Assembly (NCBI RefSeq): GCF_030345075.1 | Contig: NZ_CP128361.1 | Span: 2,046,001-2,110,000 of the forward strand | DNA: 64,000 nt | Source: Solwaraspora sp. WMMA2065 | GTDB taxonomy: Bacteria; Actinomycetota; Actinomycetes; Mycobacteriales; Micromonosporaceae | Direction: 5' to 3' | Shown: positions 7,492 through 16,057 of the stretch, in pieces | Layout of the letters: every line of letters starts with the position of its first letter | How positions within the stretch are numbered: the stretch's first letter is position 1 | Notes under the pieces: model-generated | The model's database searches: none | The model's input: the letters and a program-made list of their open reading frames with translations, nothing else | Told to the model about the DNA's origin: nothing | Translations under genes and position numbers: made by a program

Positions 7492-9267
7492 TCAGTACAC
7501 CTCCTGCGGCAGGCGGGGCGTTGAGCCGGTGTCCGCGGTCCCGTCACCGCCGGTCGCCCCGCCTTCGCCGGTGGCGACGTCGACCGCGTCGGCCACCTCC
7601 GGATGCAGCTGCCCGGCCTCCCGCATCGTTGGCCACAGGCCGGAGCGGGTGAGCAGATCCCGCACCGGTCCCCGGACGGTGGCCAGGTGCAGCGCCACGC
7701 CCCGGCTGGCCAGCCGCTCCCGGGCCTGGGCCAGGGCGTGCGCGCCGTCGGCGTCGGCGTCGCCGATCGCGCTGGCGTCGACCACCACCGCTCGTAGGGA
7801 TGTGCGGGTCTCGGCCAGCGTCAGCAGCCGGTCGGCGAGGTACTGCGCGTTGGCGAAGTACAGTGGCCCGTCGATGCGCAGCACCACCACCTGCGGATCG
7901 GTGACCAAACCCTGATAGCGGGCCACGTTGCGGAAGGTCGCGGTGCCGGGCACCCGGCCCAGCTCGGCGGTGTGCGGGCGGGCCGAACGGCGCAGGAACA
8001 CCGCGAGGCTGAACACCACCCCGGCGGCCAGGCCCGGTTCCACCCCGGCGACCAGGGTGACCGCGAAGGTCAGCGCCAGGGTCAGCCCGTCGACCCGCCG
8101 GATCCGCCAGGCAGTCCAGGCGCCCCGGTAGTCGACCAGCCCGAGCACGGCGACCACGACGATCGCCCCGAGCACCGCCTTGGGCAGGTGGTGGAAGGCC
8201 GGGGTGAGCAGCAGCGCGGTCAGCCCCACCACGACGGCGGTGACCACCGACGCGACCGGGGTGCGGGCCCCGGCGGAGAAGTTGACCGCGCTGCGGGAGA
8301 ACCCGCCGGCCACCGGAAACGCGTGGAAGGCACCGGCGGCGGCGTTCGCCGCGCCGACCGCGACGAGTTCGGCGTTCGGGTCGACGTGCTGGCGGGACCG
8401 GGCGGCCAGCGACTTCGCCACCGCGATGCCCTCCATGTAGCCGACCAGGGCGATCGCGATCGCGGCCGGCAGCAGGGCCCGCAGGTCGGCCAGGGCGACC
8501 GCCGGCAGGTCCGGGATGGGCAGCCCGCTCGGCACGTCCCGCAGGATCGGTACGCCCCGCCCGCCGAGCGCCAGGACGGCGCTGACCGTCGTGACGGCGG
8601 CGACGACCAGCAGCGCGCCGGGCACCTTCGGGGCGTACCGGCGCAGCAGGACCAGCCCGGCGATGCTGGCCGCGGCGACCGCCACGGTCAGCGGATGGAT
8701 CGTGGCGGCGCCGTGCCACAGGCTGGCCACGATGCCGGGCAGGTTCTCGGCGCGTTCGACGCGCATCCCGAGCAGGTCCTTGACCTGACTGGCGGCGATG
8801 ACCAGCGCGGCGGCCGAGGTGAACCCGGACAGCACCGAGTGGGACAGGAAGTTCACCAGCGCGCCGAGGCGCAGCACCCCCATCAGGATCTGGATGGCGC
8901 CGACCAGCAGGGCCAGCAGGCCGGCGAGGGCGGCGTACCGCCCGGGGTCGCCGTCGGCGAGAGGGGCGAGCGCGGTGGCGGTCATCAGCGCGGTGATGGC
9001 GACCGGGCCGACGGCGAGCGAGCCGGAGGTGCCGAGCAGGGCGTACACCAGCACCGGCACGATCGCGGCGTACAGCCCGGTGACCGGTGGCATGCCGGCG
9101 AGGGCGGCGTACGCCATGCTCTGTGGCACCAGCATCACCGCGACGGTGAGGCCGGCGATCAGGTCGTGCCGCAGTGTGTGCCGGTCGTAGCCGCGCCGCC
9201 AGCCGAGGATGGGCAGGACCCGCGCCGGGCCGGTGCGCTCCTGGCGGGGGTACGCGGTGGCGGTCAT
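7492..9267 (-). CDS. SulP family anion transporter with STAS domain
   Basis: A 591-residue SulP/SLC26 membrane transporter. About 10-12 hydrophobic segments run from residue 36 to 430, including the signature AGLTVAVMLVPQSMAYAALAG and VNFLSHSVLSGF. A C-terminal STAS domain (about 445-560) contains VVVDASAIGDADADGAHAL. Such proteins move sulfate, bicarbonate or related anions. Its start overlaps the rhodanese gene stop by ATGA, so it is the last gene of a three-gene sulfur operon controlled from the CstR-type operators at 11.2-11.3 kb. Export or uptake of sulfate, sulfite or thiosulfate formed during persulfide oxidation is an inference. Confidence 0.85.
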   Translation of the reverse strand: MTATAYPRQERTGPARVLPILGWRRGYDRHTLRHDLIAGLTVAVMLVPQSMAYAALAGMPPVTGLYAAIVPVLVYALLGTSGSLAVGPVAITALMTATALAPLADGDPGRYAALAGLLALLVGAIQILMGVLRLGALVNFLSHSVLSGFTSAAALVIAASQVKDLLGMRVERAENLPGIVASLWHGAATIHPLTVAVAAASIAGLVLLRRYAPKVPGALLVVAAVTTVSAVLALGGRGVPILRDVPSGLPIPDLPAVALADLRALLPAAIAIALVGYMEGIAVAKSLAARSRQHVDPNAELVAVGAANAAAGAFHAFPVAGGFSRSAVNFSAGARTPVASVVTAVVVGLTALLLTPAFHHLPKAVLGAIVVVAVLGLVDYRGAWTAWRIRRVDGLTLALTFAVTLVAGVEPGLAAGVVFSLAVFLRRSARPHTAELGRVPGTATFRNVARYQGLVTDPQVVVLRIDGPLYFANAQYLADRLLTLAETRTSLRAVVVDASAIGDADADGAHALAQARERLASRGVALHLATVRGPVRDLLTRSGLWPTMREAGQLHPEVADAVDVATGEGGATGGDGTADTGSTPRLPQEVY

Positions 9268-9851
9268 CTCGCCGCGCCGGCCCGGCTGATCCGGGTCAGC
9301 GAGGCGTCGACGTCACATCCGGCGCCCTGGTTGTACGGCAGGCGGGCCAGCAGCATGCCCATCGCGCAGGTGTTGGTCAGCGCCGCGAAGGTCAGCCCGG
9401 CGCCGATGAGTCCGGCGACGTACCGGGCCGGTGGGTACCAGATGCTGGCCAGCACCGAGACCAGCACGATCCCGCCGGCGACCAGCCGCACCTGACGTTC
9501 CAGGCTCCACCGCTGGCGGCCCCGGTTCACCGGGGCACCGGCGGAGATCCAGGCGTTCATCCCGCCGTCGAGCACGGTCGCGCCGTCCAGGCCGGCGTCG
9601 GCGAGTTTCGCGCAGGCCTGGTTGGCCCGGTTGCCGGACTGGCAGATCAGCAGGATCCGCCCGCCGGCGTCGGCGACGATCCGGTTGAGGTGGGCGTCGA
9701 CCTGGTCCAGTGGCAGGTTGATCGCCCCGTCGATGTGAGCGGTCTCGAACTCGGCCGGGGTACGCACATCGACGACCAGGGTGTCGGGGTTGCCGGCCAG
9801 CAGTGCGCGGGCGGCGGGCACCTGGATGCTCGGGTTGGTGGTGGGGGGCAT
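9264..9851 (-). CDS. rhodanese-like protein with C-terminal membrane anchor (YgaP-like)
   Basis: A 195-residue protein. An N-terminal rhodanese domain (about 12-112) has the active-site loop CQSGNRA with Cys70, and a DUF2892-like pair of transmembrane helices follows at about 125-168. This is the architecture of E. coli YgaP, a membrane sulfurtransferase that carries a persulfide on its Cys. It lies 40 bases downstream of the MBL/rhodanese gene and overlaps the SulP gene by four bases. A role in handing sulfane sulfur from persulfides to an acceptor near the membrane fits the cluster. Confidence 0.88.
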   Translation of the reverse strand: MPPTTNPSIQVPAARALLAGNPDTLVVDVRTPAEFETAHIDGAINLPLDQVDAHLNRIVADAGGRILLICQSGNRANQACAKLADAGLDGATVLDGGMNAWISAGAPVNRGRQRWSLERQVRLVAGGIVLVSVLASIWYPPARYVAGLIGAGLTFAALTNTCAMGMLLARLPYNQGAGCDVDASLTRISRAGAAR

Positions 9852-9891
9852 GTCGTTCCTCCGTGCGGTGGTCGGGGTCGTGCGGTGGTGG

Positions 9892-11220
9892 TCAGGATTC
9901 GGTGGTCAGGTCGGCGACGCCGGCGCCGCTGAGTACGGCGGGCCGGTGGCCGGCGCGGACCAGCAGGCTGGCGGCGATGGCGGCCCGTCGGCCGCTGCCG
10001 CAGGCGACCAGGACCGGTCGCTGCGGGTCGAGCTCGGCGGGGATGCCGTCGGTGACCAGGTCGGCGAGGAAGCGCTCGACCGCCCCCGGCCAGCTGGCCT
10101 GGGCCCGCTCGTTGGGCATCCGTACGTCGAGCAGTTGCGCGTCGGGCTGGGCCAGGCGCTGGCGGAAGTTGTCCAGGTCGAGCAGTTCGTAGCCGGGGCC
10201 GAGCTGGTCGGCGGGGGCCGGCCGGTGGACGCCCTGGACGGTGTCGAGACCGATGCGGGCCAGTTGGACGACGGCTTCGGTGACGTCCTGGTCGGGTTCG
10301 GCGACCAGCACGACGGGTGCGCCGTACGGCAGCAGCCAGCCGGCCCAGCTGCCGAAGTCGTCGGTGAGCTCGATGCCGACGGAGCCGGGCAGCAGGCCGG
10401 CGGCCCGGGCGGGCCGGGGCCGGATGTCCAGCAACTGGGTGTCGTCGGTGGTCGGCAGATCGGCGGCGGTGATCTCCGGGATCTCGACGGCCGGCATCGG
10501 CTCGCCGCCGCGCAGATTGGCCGGGCCCATGTACTGGTAGAAGGCCGGGATCGGCATCGGCTCGGCGAGCAGCCGGTCGGCGAACGTCTCCGGGTCGCCG
10601 ATGCCGAGCAGCGGGTTGGTGTCGACCTCGTCGCCGATGGTGGAGGTGAACCGGCCGGCGCCGGTGGCGGTGCAGAATGAACCTTCACCGTGGGTCGGGT
10701 AGAGCTCGACGGCCCGGGGCAGACCGGCGAGGCGGTGCAGCGAGCCGTGTTGCAGCCGGGCCAGGGTGCGGGCCCGCTCGGGGCCGAGCAGATCGGGTCG
10801 GCCGGCGGAGGCGACGAGCAGGCTACCGCCGGAGAAGACGGCGACCGGCTCGCCGTCGATCAGCACCAGGTAGCTGGTGTGTTCCGGGGTGTGACCGGGG
10901 GTGTGGACGGGGCGCAGGGTGAGGTTGTCGGCCTTGATGTCCTCGAGGTGGAAGGCGGGGGTGTGCCGGTAGGTCGGTGCCGCGCCGGCCGGGAGGACCA
11001 GTTCGGCGCCGGTCCGTCGGGCGATCTGCGGTCCGCCGGAGACGTAGTCGTTGTGCAGGTGGGTCTCCAGGACGAACCGCAGGTCGACGTCACGTTCGGC
11101 GGCGGCGTCGAGGAAGCGGTCGATGTCGCGCTGCGGGTCGACGAGCACCCCCTTGCCCTCGTGGACCAGCAGGTAGGACTGGTCGCCGAGGCCGGGGGTA
11201 CGGAATGAGATGAGTTCCAC
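9892..11220 (-). CDS. MBL-fold persulfide dioxygenase-like/rhodanese fusion
   Basis: A 442-residue fusion in the style of CstB-type enzymes. The N-terminal metallo-beta-lactamase fold (1-240) has the metal motif THLHNDYVSGG (His54, His56, Asp58), TPGHTPEHTSYLV and an acidic metal-ligand region. Two rhodanese domains follow. The first (about 255-345) has no Cys at the expected loop, and the second (about 350-440) keeps CGSGRRA. Such proteins oxidise glutathione- or low-molecular-weight persulfides to sulfite or thiosulfate. GTG at 11220 has GGAGGAG six bases upstream. It is the first gene of the operon and is read away from the CstR gene across two shared operators. Confidence 0.87.
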   Translation of the reverse strand: MELISFRTPGLGDQSYLLVHEGKGVLVDPQRDIDRFLDAAAERDVDLRFVLETHLHNDYVSGGPQIARRTGAELVLPAGAAPTYRHTPAFHLEDIKADNLTLRPVHTPGHTPEHTSYLVLIDGEPVAVFSGGSLLVASAGRPDLLGPERARTLARLQHGSLHRLAGLPRAVELYPTHGEGSFCTATGAGRFTSTIGDEVDTNPLLGIGDPETFADRLLAEPMPIPAFYQYMGPANLRGGEPMPAVEIPEITAADLPTTDDTQLLDIRPRPARAAGLLPGSVGIELTDDFGSWAGWLLPYGAPVVLVAEPDQDVTEAVVQLARIGLDTVQGVHRPAPADQLGPGYELLDLDNFRQRLAQPDAQLLDVRMPNERAQASWPGAVERFLADLVTDGIPAELDPQRPVLVACGSGRRAAIAASLLVRAGHRPAVLSGAGVADLTTES

Positions 11221-11242
11221 GGGTGCTCCTCCGCTCTCGCGT

Positions 11243-11258
11243 ATACCCCTGGGGGTAT
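11243..11258. promoter_or_regulatory. CsoR/CstR-type operator 1
   Basis: ATACCCCTGGGGGTAT has perfect 7-base arms around TG. This is the classic CsoR-family operator form (A/T-flanked C-tract/G-tract). It lies 23 bases upstream of the MBL/rhodanese start, where bound repressor would cover that promoter. Confidence 0.8.
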
Positions 11259-11300
11259 CTACAGACCCAGTATGTTCGAATGAACGGACATCTGCAAGTG

Positions 11301-11316
11301 ATACCCCCGGGTGTAT
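11301..11316. promoter_or_regulatory. CsoR/CstR-type operator 2
   Basis: ATACCCCCGGGTGTAT repeats operator 1 with one arm mismatch. It lies 66 bases before the repressor gene start, so it probably mediates autoregulation and, with operator 1, control of both divergent transcripts. Confidence 0.75.
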
Positions 11317-11381
11317 CGTGTAAACCCAGCTGGGCAGGCCCGAAGCACCAGCGGGAGACCCCGAACCAGGAGGAACTCGCC

Positions 11382-11651
11382 ATGCAGGTCGAGGAGAACA
11401 CCACGGCGGACGTGGTGAAGCGGCTACGGCGGGCCGAAGGCCAGATCCGCGGCATCATCGCGATGCTGGAGTCCGGCCGGGACTGCGCCGAGGTGGTCAC
11501 CCAGCTCGCCGCCGTCTCCCGGGCGCTCGACCGGGCCGGCTTCAAGGTCATCGCCAGTGGACTCGAACAGTGCATGGGCCCCGACGCCGACGTCACCGAG
11601 CGCAAGGCCAACCTGGAGCAGATGGAGAAGCTGTTCCTCTCCCTGGCCTGA
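11382..11651 (+). CDS. cstR: CsoR/DUF156 family repressor, CstR-like persulfide sensor
   Basis: An 89-residue all-helical CsoR-family repressor (DVVKRLRRAEGQIRGI start). Copper-sensing CsoR proteins use Cys-His-Cys ligands. Here Cys35 (GRDCAEVV) and Cys64 (LEQCMG) are kept, but the His that normally sits four residues before the second Cys is Gly60. That pattern matches CstR, which senses persulfides through a dithiol, rather than a copper sensor. The rhodanese, persulfide-oxidation and SulP genes beside it support this. AGGAGGAA lies six bases upstream of the ATG. Two operators precede it and a third lies in front of the 13.28 kb gene, defining a local regulon. Its 3' end carries tandem repeats across the stop codon. 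Confidence 0.85.
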   Translation: MQVEENTTADVVKRLRRAEGQIRGIIAMLESGRDCAEVVTQLAAVSRALDRAGFKVIASGLEQCMGPDADVTERKANLEQMEKLFLSLA

Positions 11652-11712
11652 CACCGGAGCCCGACGGACCGGCCTGACGCCGGAGCCCGACGATCGCCGG
11701 AGCCCGACGATC
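11645..11712. repeat. tandem repeat across the cstR stop codon
   Basis: A 26-base unit at 11645-11670 (GGCCTGACACCGGAGCCCGA then CGGACC) is repeated at 11671-11695 with two changes and a one-base deletion; a third partial copy ends at 11712. The gene's TGA lies inside the first unit. Similar stop-spanning duplications occur at five other genes in the window. Confidence 0.75.
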
Positions 11713-11715
11713 GCC

Positions 11716-11740
11716 GGGGCCCGGTGGGTCGCCGGGCCCC
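11716..11740. terminator. hairpin between convergent cstR and peroxiredoxin genes
   Basis: GGGGCCCG at 11716-11723 and CGGGCCCC at 11733-11740 form an 8-bp perfect stem with a 9-base loop. It sits between two convergent genes with no strong T-run, as is usual for high-GC actinobacterial terminators. Confidence 0.5.
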
Positions 11741-11755
11741 GGGCAGGTCGCCGGG

Positions 11756-12415
11756 TCAGCCCCGGTCCGGCCGGGTGGCCAGGTACCAGTCGGTCAGCTT
11801 GACCGTGTCGTCGGTCAGCCGCGCGTCCAGGTCGGCCTCGGTACGCGGCGCACCGAGCACCACGTCGTCACCGGATCGCCAGTTCGCCGGGCAGGACACC
11901 CCGTCGCGATCCGCGGTCTGCAGCGCGTCGATCAGCCGCAGGATCTCCGGAATCATCCGGCCGGCGTTCATCGGGTAGTACAGCACCGCCCGGACGATCT
12001 GCTCGGCGTCGATGACGAACACGGCCCGTACCGCCGCCGTGCCGGACGTGTTCGGGTGCAGCATCCCGTACGCGTGCGACACCGCCATGTCCAGGTCGGC
12101 GATGATCGGGAACGGGATCCGCACGCCGAGCTTGTCGTGGATCGACCGGGTCCAGGCCAGGTGGCTGAAGACCGAGTCCACCGAGTTGCCCAGCAGCGCC
12201 ACGTCGCGGGCGGCGAACTCGTCGGCCAGTTCGGCGAAGCCGACGAACTCGGTGGTGCAGACCGGGGTGAAGTCGGCCGGGTGGCTGAACAGCACCAGCC
12301 AGCGGCCGGCGTAGTCGGCCAGCCGGACCGGGCCGTGGGTGCTCTCCGCCGCGAAGTCGGGTGCCCGGTCACCGATCAGCGGCAGCCGCGCAGCCGGGGT
12401 GGCAGTCTCGCTCAT
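11756..12415 (-). CDS. 1-Cys type peroxiredoxin (AhpC/TSA, Prx6-like)
   Basis: A 219-residue peroxiredoxin with the peroxidatic Cys53 in HPADFTPVCTTEF and the Prx6-group C-terminal extension (PANWRSGDDVVL). It reduces hydrogen peroxide or organic peroxides in the cytosol. There is a second Cys in DGVSCPANW near residue 175, but no typical 2-Cys resolving motif. It follows the MBL-fold gene by 44 bases on the same strand, so it is probably co-transcribed from the CstR-type operator at 13.33 kb, linking peroxide and sulfane-sulfur defence. Confidence 0.88.
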   Translation of the reverse strand: MSETATPAARLPLIGDRAPDFAAESTHGPVRLADYAGRWLVLFSHPADFTPVCTTEFVGFAELADEFAARDVALLGNSVDSVFSHLAWTRSIHDKLGVRIPFPIIADLDMAVSHAYGMLHPNTSGTAAVRAVFVIDAEQIVRAVLYYPMNAGRMIPEILRLIDALQTADRDGVSCPANWRSGDDVVLGAPRTEADLDARLTDDTVKLTDWYLATRPDRG

Positions 12416-12459
12416 GGTTGTCGATACTCCTCAACTGGTAGGTGGGGATGGTCGCAGGC

Positions 12460-13281
12460 TCAGGCGGCGCCGACGGCCTGCCGGGCGGCGAACTCCGCCG
12501 GGCTCAGCGGCGTGGGTGCGGCGGTGACGTCGAACAGGGCGTGGTCGCGGCGGTTGAGCACCGCGTCGTAGCCGAAGTACGCCGGGGCGGCCGGCTGGCC
12601 GGCGGTGACGATCGCCAGGAACTGTTCGGTGTCCATCGGGGCGCAGGCGTAGTTGGTGGCCCGCTGCTCGCCGATGGTCGACGAGCGTTCCGTGGACAGG
12701 TTCTTGCCGCAGGCCGATCCGGCGCCGTGGGCCGGGAAGACCCGCACCGGGTCGGGCAGCGCCATCAGCTTGTGCTGCACGCTGTCGTAGAGCATCCGGC
12801 CGAGTTCGTCGGCGGTGACGCCGAGCGAGGCGAGCAGGTCCGGCCGGCCGACGTCGCCGATGAACAGTGCGTCGCCGGTGAGTACGCCGTACGCGACCGG
12901 GTCGTCGGCGTGCTCGTAGACCAGGATGCTGATCGACTCCGGGGTGTGCCCGGGGGTCTCCATGATCTCCAGGGTCACGTCGCCGAGGCTGATCCGTTCC
13001 CCGTCGGCCAGCTTGCGGATCGGGTAGTCGGCCTCGGCCCGCCGGCCGTAGCCGATCCACACGCCGGTGCGCGCGGCCAGTTCGAGGTGGCCGGCGATGA
13101 AGTCGGCGTGGAAGTGGGTGTTGACGACACCTTCGATGGTGAGGCCGTGCGCCTGCGCGTCGGCCAGGTACTCGGTCACGTCGCGGCGCGGGTCGACCAC
13201 GACGGCGCGCTTCGTGGTCTCGTCGGCGATCAGATAGGACGCCTGGGACAGGCAGTCCAGGTAGTACTGGGCGAAGAACAT
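12460..13281 (-). CDS. MBL-fold hydrolase (persulfide dioxygenase-like)
   Basis: A 273-residue metallo-beta-lactamase-fold protein with metal motif NTHFHADFIAGH (His56, His58, Asp60, His65), METPGHTPESISILV, GDALFIGDVGRPDL and PAHGAGSACGKN. The GDVGRPDL and AHGAGSxCGK segments resemble ETHE1/CstB-type persulfide dioxygenases rather than glyoxalase II. The rhodanese domain often fused to this module is absent. GGAGGT precedes the ATG at 13281; a longer reading to 13368 would run through the operator. The operator at 13333-13352 places it under the CstR-like repressor. Confidence 0.82.
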   Translation of the reverse strand: MFFAQYYLDCLSQASYLIADETTKRAVVVDPRRDVTEYLADAQAHGLTIEGVVNTHFHADFIAGHLELAARTGVWIGYGRRAEADYPIRKLADGERISLGDVTLEIMETPGHTPESISILVYEHADDPVAYGVLTGDALFIGDVGRPDLLASLGVTADELGRMLYDSVQHKLMALPDPVRVFPAHGAGSACGKNLSTERSSTIGEQRATNYACAPMDTEQFLAIVTAGQPAAPAYFGYDAVLNRRDHALFDVTAAPTPLSPAEFAARQAVGAA

Positions 13282-13332
13282 GCCCGGGACCTCCTTCGGC
13301 GGGTGGTTCGTGGCTGCCGGATTCAGATCCCA

Positions 13333-13352
13333 ACATACCCCAGGGGGTATGT
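13333..13352. promoter_or_regulatory. CsoR/CstR-type operator 3
   Basis: ACATACCCCAGGGGGTATGT has perfect 9-base arms around AG, the best of the three operator copies. It lies 52 bases before the MBL-fold gene start. Confidence 0.8.
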
Positions 13353-13442
13353 ACCGGCAGCGACTCAAGGGTCCCGAAGATTCAGGACCTTCGACCCGGT
13401 ACGGCGCCGGACCTCCCGACCCGGCGGGGGTCTGGCCAGCGG

Positions 13443-13474
13443 GCGGTCAGGCCGGTGAGCGGTCAGGCCGGTGG
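13443..13474. repeat. 16-base tandem duplication across the PucR-gene stop
   Basis: GCGGTCAGGCCGGTGA is followed immediately by GCGGTCAGGCCGGTGG. The stop codon of the leftward PucR gene (13463-13465) lies in the second unit. Confidence 0.8.
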
Positions 13475-15211
13475 GCGGGCCCGTACCTCGTCCAGCGCCA
13501 GCACCGCGACGTGCAGCGACAGGCACGCCTGCACCGAGTCCAGGTCGACGCCGAGAATCCGCCCCAGCCTGGTCAACCGCTCGTAGAACGCCGGCCGGGA
13601 CAGGTGCACCGCCGCGGCCGCCGCCGACTTGTTGCGGCCGTGCTCCAGGTACGCCCGCAACGTCGCCAGCATCCGCTCCCGGGGATGACGGGCCTCGTAC
13701 GCCAGCAGCGCGCCCAGCTCACGCTCGACGAACACCTGCAACCGGGGTTCCTCCCGCAGCAGGTGCAGCAGCCCGGCCAGGCCGACGTCCGGCAGCCGCA
13801 GCACCTGGTCGGCGCGGCGGTCCCGGCGGCCGGCCTCGGCCACCTGACGGGCCTCGACCAGGGTCCGCCGGGCCTCCCGGACGCTGTCCACCCCGCTGCC
13901 GGCGGCGACCACCACCGGCACCGGCTCGGACCGGCGCAACCGGTGCAGCGCGGCCAGCAGACCGTCCAGCGCCGGGTCCGCCGCCGTGGCGTCCCGGACC
14001 GCCAGCAGTACGCCGACCGCGTGCTCGTCCAACGGGCTGGCCAGACCGGTCAGCCCGGCTTCCCGCAACGCCAGGCCGACCGTCTCGGCCAGGTCGCGCA
14101 GCCGGGCCTGGACCGCCTCGGCGCTGTCCGCCGCCGGCACCGATCCGGCCCCGCCGGCATCGGTGGCCGCACCGGGCTCGGCACCGGAACCTGCGTCGCG
14201 GAACCGGACCGCAACGCCGACCAGGTGCCGACGGTCCAGGCCGACGCCGAGCGCCCGTGCCCGCACCGCCACCTCGTCGACCGGCTGCGACCCGTCCAGC
14301 AGCGCGGTCAGCAGCGTCCGGTGAATCTGCCGCTCCAGCCCTTCGGCGTCGCGGCGGATCAGCCGGCCGAGCGCCAGGGTCGACGCGGCCCGTTCGAGCA
14401 GGATCGACCACCGCAGCAGCGGACCGCCCGACCCGGTGGACCCGTCGGAGACACCCGAGCCGCAGGAGACACCCGAGCCGCTGAGACCGGCTGCCGGGCA
14501 GCGCAGCAGCAGCCGACCCCAGTCCTGGCCCCGGGCACCGACCATGGTCACCAGCCAACCGGTGTCCGCGTGGTACGCGGTACGCCCGGTCGGCTGGATC
14601 CGGCGCGAATGCTGCTCCCAGCCGTCCAGCAGCAGCCGGGGATTCTCCCCGACGCTGTGGTAGGCCAGCACCCGACGGGACAGGTTCTCCAGCACCACCG
14701 GCGCGCCGGCCAACTCGGCCGCCTGGCGTACCACCTCGGTGGCCTCCGCGCCCTCCACGGACAGCTCGGTGAACCGCTGATGGATCTCCTCGGTCGCCCG
14801 CAGCTCGGCCAGCTGGGCGTCCACGATCAGGGCGTGCACCGCCTCGGTGATCAACACGAACCGGGTCTCCCGGCGCAGCTCCACCAGCGGCAGCCCGCGC
14901 CGGTGCGCGGCCGCGACCATCACCTTCGGCACCCCGCCGTGGTAGCGGCGGCCGAGCTCCACCACCAGGCCGGCGACGCCGACCTCGGCCAGGTCGGCGA
15001 TGAAGGCCCGCACGCCGGCGTCGTCGACGGGCAGCCCGATCCCGGTGGTCAGCACCAGCTCACCGCCGCGCAGCAGGCTGGCGATGTCCGGCACCTCGGT
15101 AACGTGTACCCAGCGCACCGGTCGGTCCAGACCCTCCTCGGCGGCGACCACCCGGGGTCCGCCGTTCCGCACCGGGTCGAGCGCCAGCACCTCACGGACG
15201 GTCGGGAACAC
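13463..15211 (-). CDS. PucR family transcriptional regulator
   Basis: A 582-residue regulator with an N-terminal PucR/purine-catabolism sensor-like domain (about 1-125: VREVLALDPV, RWVHVTEVPDIASLLRGGELVLTTG). A central variable region follows, including a low-complexity Ser/Gly stretch near residues 240-262. The C-terminal PucR helix-turn-helix contains LRAYLEHGRNKSAAAAAVHLSRPAFYERLTRL (described, about 525-556). Members often control amino acid, GABA/beta-alanine or purine catabolism, so the aminotransferase/mmsA operon at 1.2-4 kb is a possible target, though it is 10 kb away. It is divergent from the RNA methyltransferase gene with only 30 bases between. Confidence 0.88.
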   Translation of the reverse strand: MFPTVREVLALDPVRNGGPRVVAAEEGLDRPVRWVHVTEVPDIASLLRGGELVLTTGIGLPVDDAGVRAFIADLAEVGVAGLVVELGRRYHGGVPKVMVAAAHRRGLPLVELRRETRFVLITEAVHALIVDAQLAELRATEEIHQRFTELSVEGAEATEVVRQAAELAGAPVVLENLSRRVLAYHSVGENPRLLLDGWEQHSRRIQPTGRTAYHADTGWLVTMVGARGQDWGRLLLRCPAAGLSGSGVSCGSGVSDGSTGSGGPLLRWSILLERAASTLALGRLIRRDAEGLERQIHRTLLTALLDGSQPVDEVAVRARALGVGLDRRHLVGVAVRFRDAGSGAEPGAATDAGGAGSVPAADSAEAVQARLRDLAETVGLALREAGLTGLASPLDEHAVGVLLAVRDATAADPALDGLLAALHRLRRSEPVPVVVAAGSGVDSVREARRTLVEARQVAEAGRRDRRADQVLRLPDVGLAGLLHLLREEPRLQVFVERELGALLAYEARHPRERMLATLRAYLEHGRNKSAAAAAVHLSRPAFYERLTRLGRILGVDLDSVQACLSLHVAVLALDEVRARPPA

Positions 15212-15241
15212 CCGCAGAACGCTACCCCGGCGACCGGCACA

Positions 15242-16057
15242 ATGCCCGGTGTGCCAACAACGGAGATCATGGACCCGGACGACGAGCGGATCGCCGACTA
15301 CCGGGCGCTGACCGACGTCGAGCTGCGGACCCGGTGGGAGCCGCCGAACGGCCTGTTCATCGCCGAGGGCGAGCTGGTCATCGGGCGGGCCCTGCGGGCC
15401 GGCTACCGGCTGCGGTCGGTGCTGGTCGACGCCAAGCGGGTCGACCAGCTCGCCGACCTGCCGCCGGACGCGACGGTCTACGCGGCAACCCCGGCGGTGC
15501 TGGAGTCAATCACCGGATTCCACGTGCACCGGGGCGTGCTCGCCTCGTTCCACCGCCGGGCCCTGCCCAGCCTGGACGAGGTGCTCGACCGGGCCCGCCG
15601 GCTGGTCGTCTGCGAAGGGATCAACACGCACACCAATCTGGGTGCGCTGTTCCGCAGCGCGGCGGCACTCGGCATGGACGCCGTGGTCCTCTCCCCCACC
15701 TGCGCGGATCCGCTGTACCGGCGGTCGGTGCGGGTCAGCATGGGCGAGGTGTTCGCGGTGCCGTACGCCCGGGCTGCGGCCTGGCCGGCGGCGCTGGCCA
15801 CCGTCCGTACCGCCGGGTTCCGGCTGCTCGCGATGACCCCGGCACCGGACGCGGTGCCGGTCCAGCGGCTGGACTCCGCGGCCCGGGCCCGGCCGGCGCT
15901 GCTGCTCGGCGCGGAAGGGCCGGGGCTGAGCACTGCGGCGGTCCAGGCCGCCGACGTACGGGTGGCCGTGCCGATGCGACGCGGCGTCGACTCGCTCAAC
16001 GTGGCGACGGCGGCGGCGGTCGCCTTCTGGGAGCTGTGCCGCGACGACCCGGCTTAA
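15242..16057 (+). CDS. TrmH/SpoU family RNA 2'-O-methyltransferase
   Basis: A 271-residue SpoU-type methyltransferase with an N-terminal RNA-binding substrate domain (about 1-110) and a SPOUT catalytic domain. The SPOUT motifs are NTHTNLGALFRSAAALGMDAV (motif 1, about 125-145), LLLGAEGPGLS (motif 2) and VPMRRGVDSLNVATAAAVAFWE (motif 3), which form the knotted SAM site. It would methylate a ribose in rRNA or tRNA; the target is unknown. The ATG at 15242 has little leader and may be leaderless; a GTG three codons later is the alternative. Its stop overlaps the convergent membrane-protein gene by three bases. Confidence 0.87.
   Translation: MPGVPTTEIMDPDDERIADYRALTDVELRTRWEPPNGLFIAEGELVIGRALRAGYRLRSVLVDAKRVDQLADLPPDATVYAATPAVLESITGFHVHRGVLASFHRRALPSLDEVLDRARRLVVCEGINTHTNLGALFRSAAALGMDAVVLSPTCADPLYRRSVRVSMGEVFAVPYARAAAWPAALATVRTAGFRLLAMTPAPDAVPVQRLDSAARARPALLLGAEGPGLSTAAVQAADVRVAVPMRRGVDSLNVATAAAVAFWELCRDDPA

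Noticed and set aside
11382-11651. Copper-sensing CsoR
   Set aside because: The His ligand of copper CsoR is replaced by Gly, and neighbours are sulfur-handling genes with no copper ATPase or chaperone.
13280-15241. Very long rightward open frame upstream of the RNA methyltransferase
   Set aside because: It is the antisense of the PucR gene; its translation is Gln/Arg/Gly-rich with no domain, as expected of a shadow frame in GC-rich DNA.
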